DNA of 64,000 bases from Gnetum montanum (lineage: Eukaryota; Streptophyta; Gnetopsida; Gnetales; Gnetaceae): assembly GCA_015680685.1 (NCBI GenBank), contig MNCI01018178.1, positions 451,191 to 515,190 on the forward strand, given 5' to 3'. Below the pieces are notes generated by a model. It had not been told where the DNA came from and did no database searches. It saw only the letters and a list, made by a program, of their open reading frames with translations. Below, one piece after another: positions 59,215 through 64,000 of the stretch. The number at the start of each line of letters is the position of its first letter. Within the stretch, counting starts at the first letter, position 1. The position numbers and the translations under genes are program-made.

Positions 59215-60190
59215 TTTTAACTACACATTCATACATTGGAAATAAAAGGTGCATCATAAATTAAGAATCCTCTAGGCTCTAGCATAAAAGATTAGGTCAT
59301 ATCTCCATGGAAAGAATTAAAAGATTAGTAGATAATGGTGTATTAATGACCCTTGAATTTACTAATTTTGGTACTTGTATAGAATTCATTAAAGGAAAGC
59401 AAACTAACAAGACCACTAAATGAGCTAAGAGGAGTTTAGAGATTCTGGAAATCATACATACTGACATTTGTGAACCTTTTCCTTGTCCTTATTTGAATGA
59501 TCAAAGATATTTTGTTTCATTCATTAATGACCATACAAGATACATGTGTCTCTGCTTTTTTTCCATTTTGATGAAGTAGAGGTATTAAATGCTTTTAAAA
59601 TATTTAGAAAAGAAGTAGAGAAATAGAAGGAAAAGAAAATCAAGATTATAATATCCAATAGAGGAGGGAAATACTATGAAAAGCATACAAAAAAGGGATA
59701 GGCACTAGATCCCTTTGCTATGTTCCTTCAAGAAGAGGGAATTATTGCCCAATACACCATGCCAAGAACACCTAAACAAAATGGTGTAGTAGAAAGAAGG
59801 AACCGTACACTTATGGACATGGTAAGATGTATGATTAGTAACTCTAATCTTCCCTTAATCCTATAGAGTGAGTCCTTAAAAACTATAGTTTATATCTTAA
59901 ATAGGATTCCATCAAAGGCTATTTCTAAAACCCCCTTTGAATTATGGAATGGATGGAAGCCTAGTTTAAGACACATGCATATTTTGGGATGTCTAGTTGA
60001 AGTAAGGGTGTATAACACAAGCTTAAATAAATTGGATCCAAGAACAATAAGTGGATATTTTATTGACTATGTGGTAAACTCCAAGGGTTTTAGATTTTAC
60101 TATCCCACACACACACCTAGAGTTATTAAGGCTAGAAATGTTAAATTCCTTAAATGTTTTGAATTCAATGAAAAACAAATTACTTAAGAA
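59215..60190 (+). pseudogene. Integrase remnant of C1
   Basis: The zinc-binding pre-integrase text includes HKRLGHISMERIKRLVDNG and GTCIEFIKGKQTNKTTK. The core has IIHTDICEPF (first Asp) near 59455 and FINDHTRYM. It later has KQNGVVERRNRTL with the catalytic Glu at about 59790. The tail ELWNGWKPSLRHMHILGCLV leads into an open segment at 59975-60187 that is typical of the copia integrase C-terminus. The middle of the core is garbled by stops and a shift near 59550-59700. Confidence 0.88.
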
Positions 60191-60499
60191 TTATAATTTG
60201 AGGAACCCAAGGAATGTGATAAGTCTCTCATATATGAAGAGGAATCAATCATCTCCCAAGGTAATCCAAAACACATCATGGATGAGTTATTAAATTAAGA
60301 TCAACCTCTTTAAGAGAAATATATTATCACTAATTCTACTACTCAAGATGTGCAAAACATTGAGGGAAAAGTAGAATTAAGAAAGTCTTCAAGATCAAAG
60401 AAACTAGAAATTTCTAGCAACTATGTTGTATATCTTTAAGATTCTGATATTGGACCTAAATATGATCCTATGTCATTTTCACAAGCCATGAGTAAAGAG

Positions 60500-61310
60500 A
60501 GTTTCACATCTTGTATGATGCCATGAAAGAAGAGATAGATTCTATGGATAAAAATCAAGTTTGGAATCTTGTAAAATTTCCAAAAGGATTTTCAGCAATT
60601 GGTTGTAAATGGATCTATAAAACCAAAAGAAAATCTTCTACTAATATTGAATGATATAGAGCTAGACTTGTAGCTAAAGGATTTACTCAAAGGGAGGACA
60701 TTGATTACCATGAAACCTTCTCTTTAGTATCAACAAAGGATTCATTTAGAATAATTATGGCTTTGTTGGCTCATTTTGATTTAGAGCTACACCAAATGAA
60801 TGTAAAAACAACATTTTAAATGGGTATCTTGAAGAAGAAGTATACATGAAACAACCTGAGGGATTTTGTGAAGATGATCGCTTAGTTCACAAGTTAAGGA
60901 AGTCATTATATGGACAAAAAAAAGCCTCCTGAAAGTGGTATTTAAAATTTCATGAAATTATGGTCTCATTCAATTTTACTAAGAACATTATTGATCAATG
61001 TATATACCTTAAGGTTAATGGGAGAAAATTCATTTTATTAGTCCTTTATGTCGATGAAATATTACTTGCAAGTCGTGACAAGGTTTTTCTACATGAGATA
61101 GCTTTTTCTCTCTTAAAATTTTGAAATGAAGGATATGGATGAAGCCTCCTACATCATTAGGATAGAGATTCATAGAGAGAAATTAAAGGATATTAGGACT
61201 ATCTCAAAGCACCTACATTGAAAAGGTTTTGGAGAGATTTAGAATGAAAAATTTCTCACCTATAGCCACTCTAATAATGAAAGGAGATAAACTTAATTGG
61301 AAGTAATGCC
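60500..61310 (+). pseudogene. Reverse transcriptase remnant of C1
   Basis: Contains NQVWNLVKFPKGFSAIGCKW, YRARLVAKGFTQREDIDYHE and FSLVSTKDSFRIIMALLAHF. Later it has GILEEEVYMKQPEGF and KLRKSLYG. The catalytic motif at 61047-61058 reads YVDE where copia RT has YVDD. Stops are present, for example at about 60653, with further shifts near 60815 and 61090. Confidence 0.9.
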
Positions 61311-61336
61311 CACAAAACTTATTGGAACAAGAGTAG

Positions 61337-61918
61337 ATGAAAAACATACCTTATGCATCTATTGTTGGTAGCCTCATGTATGCACAAGTATGTACAAGAC
61401 CTGACATTAGTTTTGCAATAGGAATGCTTAGTAGATATCAAAGCAGTCCAGGCATCAAGCATTGGAAAGTTTCTAAAAGAGTCATGAGGTATTTGCAAAG
61501 AACTAAGAACTGCAAGCTCACATATAGGCACACTAATCATCTTAAAGTGGTTGGATATTCAGATTTAGATTTTTTTGGATGTGTAGATTCTAGAAAATCA
61601 ACTTCTAGATATGTGTTTCTATTCGCTGGAGGGGCCATATCTTGGAATAGTACTAAGAAAACAATAGTTGCTTCATCTACAATAGAGGTAGAATTTATTG
61701 CTTGCCATGAAGCTACATCACATGCATTATGGTTGAGAAATTTTATTGCTAGATTAAGAATTTTTGATTCCATCACAAGGTTAATAAAGATATATTGTAA
61801 TAATTCTACTGCAATATTTTTTTCCAAGAGTAGTAAAAGTGGATGTCACAATAAGCACATTGATATAAAGTATCTTACTATTAAGGATAGAGTCAAGAAT
61901 AATGACATGGATATTTAG
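61337..61918 (+). pseudogene. RNase H remnant of C1
   Basis: This is the longest open piece of the element (193 codons). It has IPYASIVGSLMYAQVCTRPD, YSDLDFFGCVDSRKSTSRYV, SWNSTKKTIVASSTIEVEFI and NKHIDIKYLTIKD, the characteristic copia RNase H path. The frame is open but detached from RT, so no product of the right kind is expected. Confidence 0.9.
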
Positions 61919-62397
61919 CATATTAGCACTAAATTAATGATTTCTTATCCCATGACTAAAGCTTTATCTACAAAATAGTACATGGATCATGTAAATCATA
62001 TGGGACTTGTTAATTCATTTCATATATAACTTGCTTCTTACTCAAATTTGTAGATCATTACAGATTTCTTAGATAATAATAAAGGCATACATTTTGGTGC
62101 ACATAAAGCCTATGCCATTATTTTTAAAAGGGACTTTAGTTGTTTTGAAATATCCATTCATAAGGAAATTACTCATAAAGTGCTAGCTTAAGAACTGTCA
62201 TGCTTTGTAATTCATGAAAGAAAATATTCAATCTTAATGAATATAACCATCATAATTCAAGTATTGATATTTTTTTTTTGAATATGAGTGTATCAATTAT
62301 GGCCATGATACAAAAAATCTCTNATATGAGTGTATCAATTATGGCCATGATACAAAAAATCTCTATTCTTATTGTACATGGGAAATTAGTGGGAGAA
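61919..62397 (+). other. 3' untranslated region of C1 and polypurine tract
   Basis: Noncoding. It ends with gggagaa (62391-62397) directly before the LTR, acting as polypurine tract. It contains one of the lone-N duplications. Confidence 0.75.
62282..62364. repeat. 41-bp duplication around a single N
   Basis: Bases 62282-62322 and 62324-62364 are identical, with N at 62323. Same artefact class as the other four. Confidence 0.85.
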
Positions 62398-63028
62398 TGT
62401 AAGATTAATTGCCTATGATGACAATTTTTCCCACTATTTCCATCCAATAGTCTCTCAATGACTCCTTGAATGGTTGGTAATTACCACTCTCAATGTTGAT
62501 AGTTACATAATGGTACCACCATCGACATCATCCATAACAGAAGTAGTGGAGGTAGTGAGGGATTTTTTGAAAATAATAGTTCCTTAATGGAAGGAATACT
62601 ATATATCATTATAAATAGAATGTTTGGTCCCTAGCCTCACTGTGTGATATTTTGTGTGCTACAAATTCCAGTAGATACAACATTGAGATCCAAATGGTAG
62701 GGGCTGGAAGATCCATCAAAAGCTAAGTTTATTTTCTTTTCATCTCTAGGTTTCTTTTCTTTGCATTGCTATGGCCACAACTAGAGGTAAATAAAATTAC
62801 CTTAGTGTTCTCTTCAACTATTATGTTTTCAGATTTTCTTTCACAAATTATTATCGATGGATGAAATTATTTTATTTTTATGAAGTTATTTCTTGTCAAT
62901 TCATAAAATTATAGTTTTTTTTATCTACTGTGAACTAGCTAGATCGTTAAATACTTGGTCAATATGGAAATCCTTATTACTAGCTTAGCTATTGTTAATA
63001 GGAAGATCCTACAATGAATTTTCTATTA
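62398..63028 (+). repeat. 3' LTR of C1
   Basis: Starts TGTAAGATT, ends ctatta (degenerate CA). TATAAATA at 62611-62618. Differs from the 5' LTR by many substitutions and small indels. Confidence 0.92.
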
Positions 63029-63033
63029 GCATC

Positions 63034-64000
63034 ACTATAGGTTGTTGCGTAGTTAGATGTAGTCAACCGCGCTACTATGTCTATGTCTATCACCACTACT
63101 CTATATCCTACATTCTTTGTTGCTCTACACCCTATGCCCTATTGCCCTCTACCTGTTGCTGTTCCATGCCTCCCTTCCTACTTGTCACTAATGCCATGGG
63201 TGGTTGCCACCTTGGTGTGTCTGCTGACACTACCATTCCATGCCTTGCCACTTACCAATGTAAATTGCCAGTGCCATCCATGTTTGACACTATGGTATCC
63301 ACTAGTGCTGCTATTCCATGCCTCTCCACTCCACTTGCCAATGGAGACCACTAGTGCCATCTATGTCTACCAACATCACCATTCCATGACTCCCTAGCTA
63401 TTGATGATGACTGGATTTTGGTACCATATTGATGCCTATCTCATTGTGATGGAAAAATTTTTCAATTAAAGTATTTGACAAAGTTACAAAAACCCCAATA
63501 AAATTTTTGAAAGTAAATGTGCTTGTTCTTACTGGACAGGAGACTTCTCAGATGTCTTAAAAAATGTGTAAAATTTTACAACTTGAAACTACCATAATTT
63601 TTTATTCTAGCATCCAATTGTGATGAAACAAGAGTTGTTTCTAATAAATTTGAATGTTTTGGACACAATGGAATAGTTAGATTTAGCATATGGAAGCCCA
63701 AAATTTAGTTTCTAAAATTGTTATGTCAAACATAAAAAATATGATTTAAAGCTTGAATATTAAATAGTTCAGAGGGAATGATTCTTTTATGGCCAATTAA
63801 AAGAAGATTCATTTTTGGTAGTTCTAACCTTTCCCAGAACCAATTAACTACCTCAAAACCCCAGGGTCAAGATGACCAAGGAATTATCACCTTACCTTGT
63901 TTCTTTGACATATCACTGTTTAGAGCCTAGATAGTGGATTGGAGAATGACGGAGTCCCAAGTTAATGATCACATGAATGCACTTGAATAAAAAATTAATG
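63034..64000. other. Unassigned terminal stretch
   Basis: Bases 63080-63400 hold three to four diverged copies of a 70-80 bp text with attccatgcctc and ccactagtgc. This low-complexity pattern opens overlapping frames on both strands (for example 62992-63354) but none looks like a protein. From 63410 the sequence is AT-rich and unique-looking; an LTR fragment is possible but not shown. Confidence 0.45.

Larger units (their letters stand above)
56735..63028 (+). mobile_element. Ty1/copia LTR retrotransposon C1, complete with TSD
   Basis: LTRs at 56735-57369 and 62398-63028, flanked by a perfect gcatc at 56730-56734 and 63029-63033. The order is primer site, gag, protease, integrase, RT, RNase H and polypurine tract. 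Integrase before RT is diagnostic for copia. Stops and frame changes occur in every domain and the LTRs differ at many sites, so it is old and inactive. Gag text (FIKNHINKNIRGSIP, YGPFKISYNTHK) belongs to a widespread plant copia group. Confidence 0.94.

Noticed and set aside
62992-63397. Overlapping plus ORFs of 106 and 120 codons
   Set aside because: Two different frames and the opposite strand are open over the same low-complexity repeat, so openness reflects composition and not coding.

Overview
The window looks like nuclear DNA of a flowering plant, or at least a seed plant. It is AT-rich, almost entirely built of decayed LTR retrotransposons, and shows no intact host gene. Plant-type signatures include Athila-like and Tat-like Ty3 proteins, a Ty1/copia element with an initiator-tRNA-Met type primer site, long LTRs with TATAAATA boxes, and tRNA-derived repeat units. 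Species cannot be named from sequence alone. Coding regions quoted below are mostly broken by stops and frameshifts. Coordinates of decayed domains are approximate to tens of bases. Copies are named here by family letter.

Layout. A1 (1-9440, minus) is an Athila-like Ty3 element cut by the left window edge; its 5' LTR and primer site lie at 8485-9440. B1 (about 9437-15759, minus) has copia-like termini and a 5 kb interior with no recognisable gag or pol. An AT-rich spacer (15760-18916) carries three tRNA-like units. D1 (18922-27486, minus, TSD gcaag) is a gag-protease-only Tat-like element. A spacer (27492-31135) holds a CpG-richer exon-like patch and clusters of an ACCATGAGTCATGGT palindrome. 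A2 (31136-41819, minus) is a second Athila-like copy, complete at its 3' end and carrying an extra coiled-coil reading frame. A3 (41820-55118, plus) is a third copy of that family, joined head to head with A2 inside gag and internally deleted. D2 (42225-50206, plus, TSD taagt) is the youngest element and is inserted in A3's gag. It belongs to the D1 family and has a nearly open gag-protease frame. A spacer (55119-56729) contains one unassigned 129-codon ORF. C1 (56735-63028, plus, TSD gcatc) is a full-length decayed copia element. The last kilobase is unassigned.

How it fits together. Nesting gives a relative order: A3 first, then D2. The D1/D2 comparison shows a gag-pro-only family that keeps the same reading frame, a PFVxKVPP repeat linker, a C-terminal hydrophobic tail and a 3' tandem array, but has completely different 5' leader minisatellites. 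The A family keeps an additional reading frame between integrase and the 3' LTR, preceded by a long noncoding stretch with an LTR-like palindrome and TATA module. Six isolated single Ns occur in the assembly. Five are flanked by perfect direct duplications of 41-71 bp and are best read as unmerged contig overlaps. The sixth adjoins a poly-G run.
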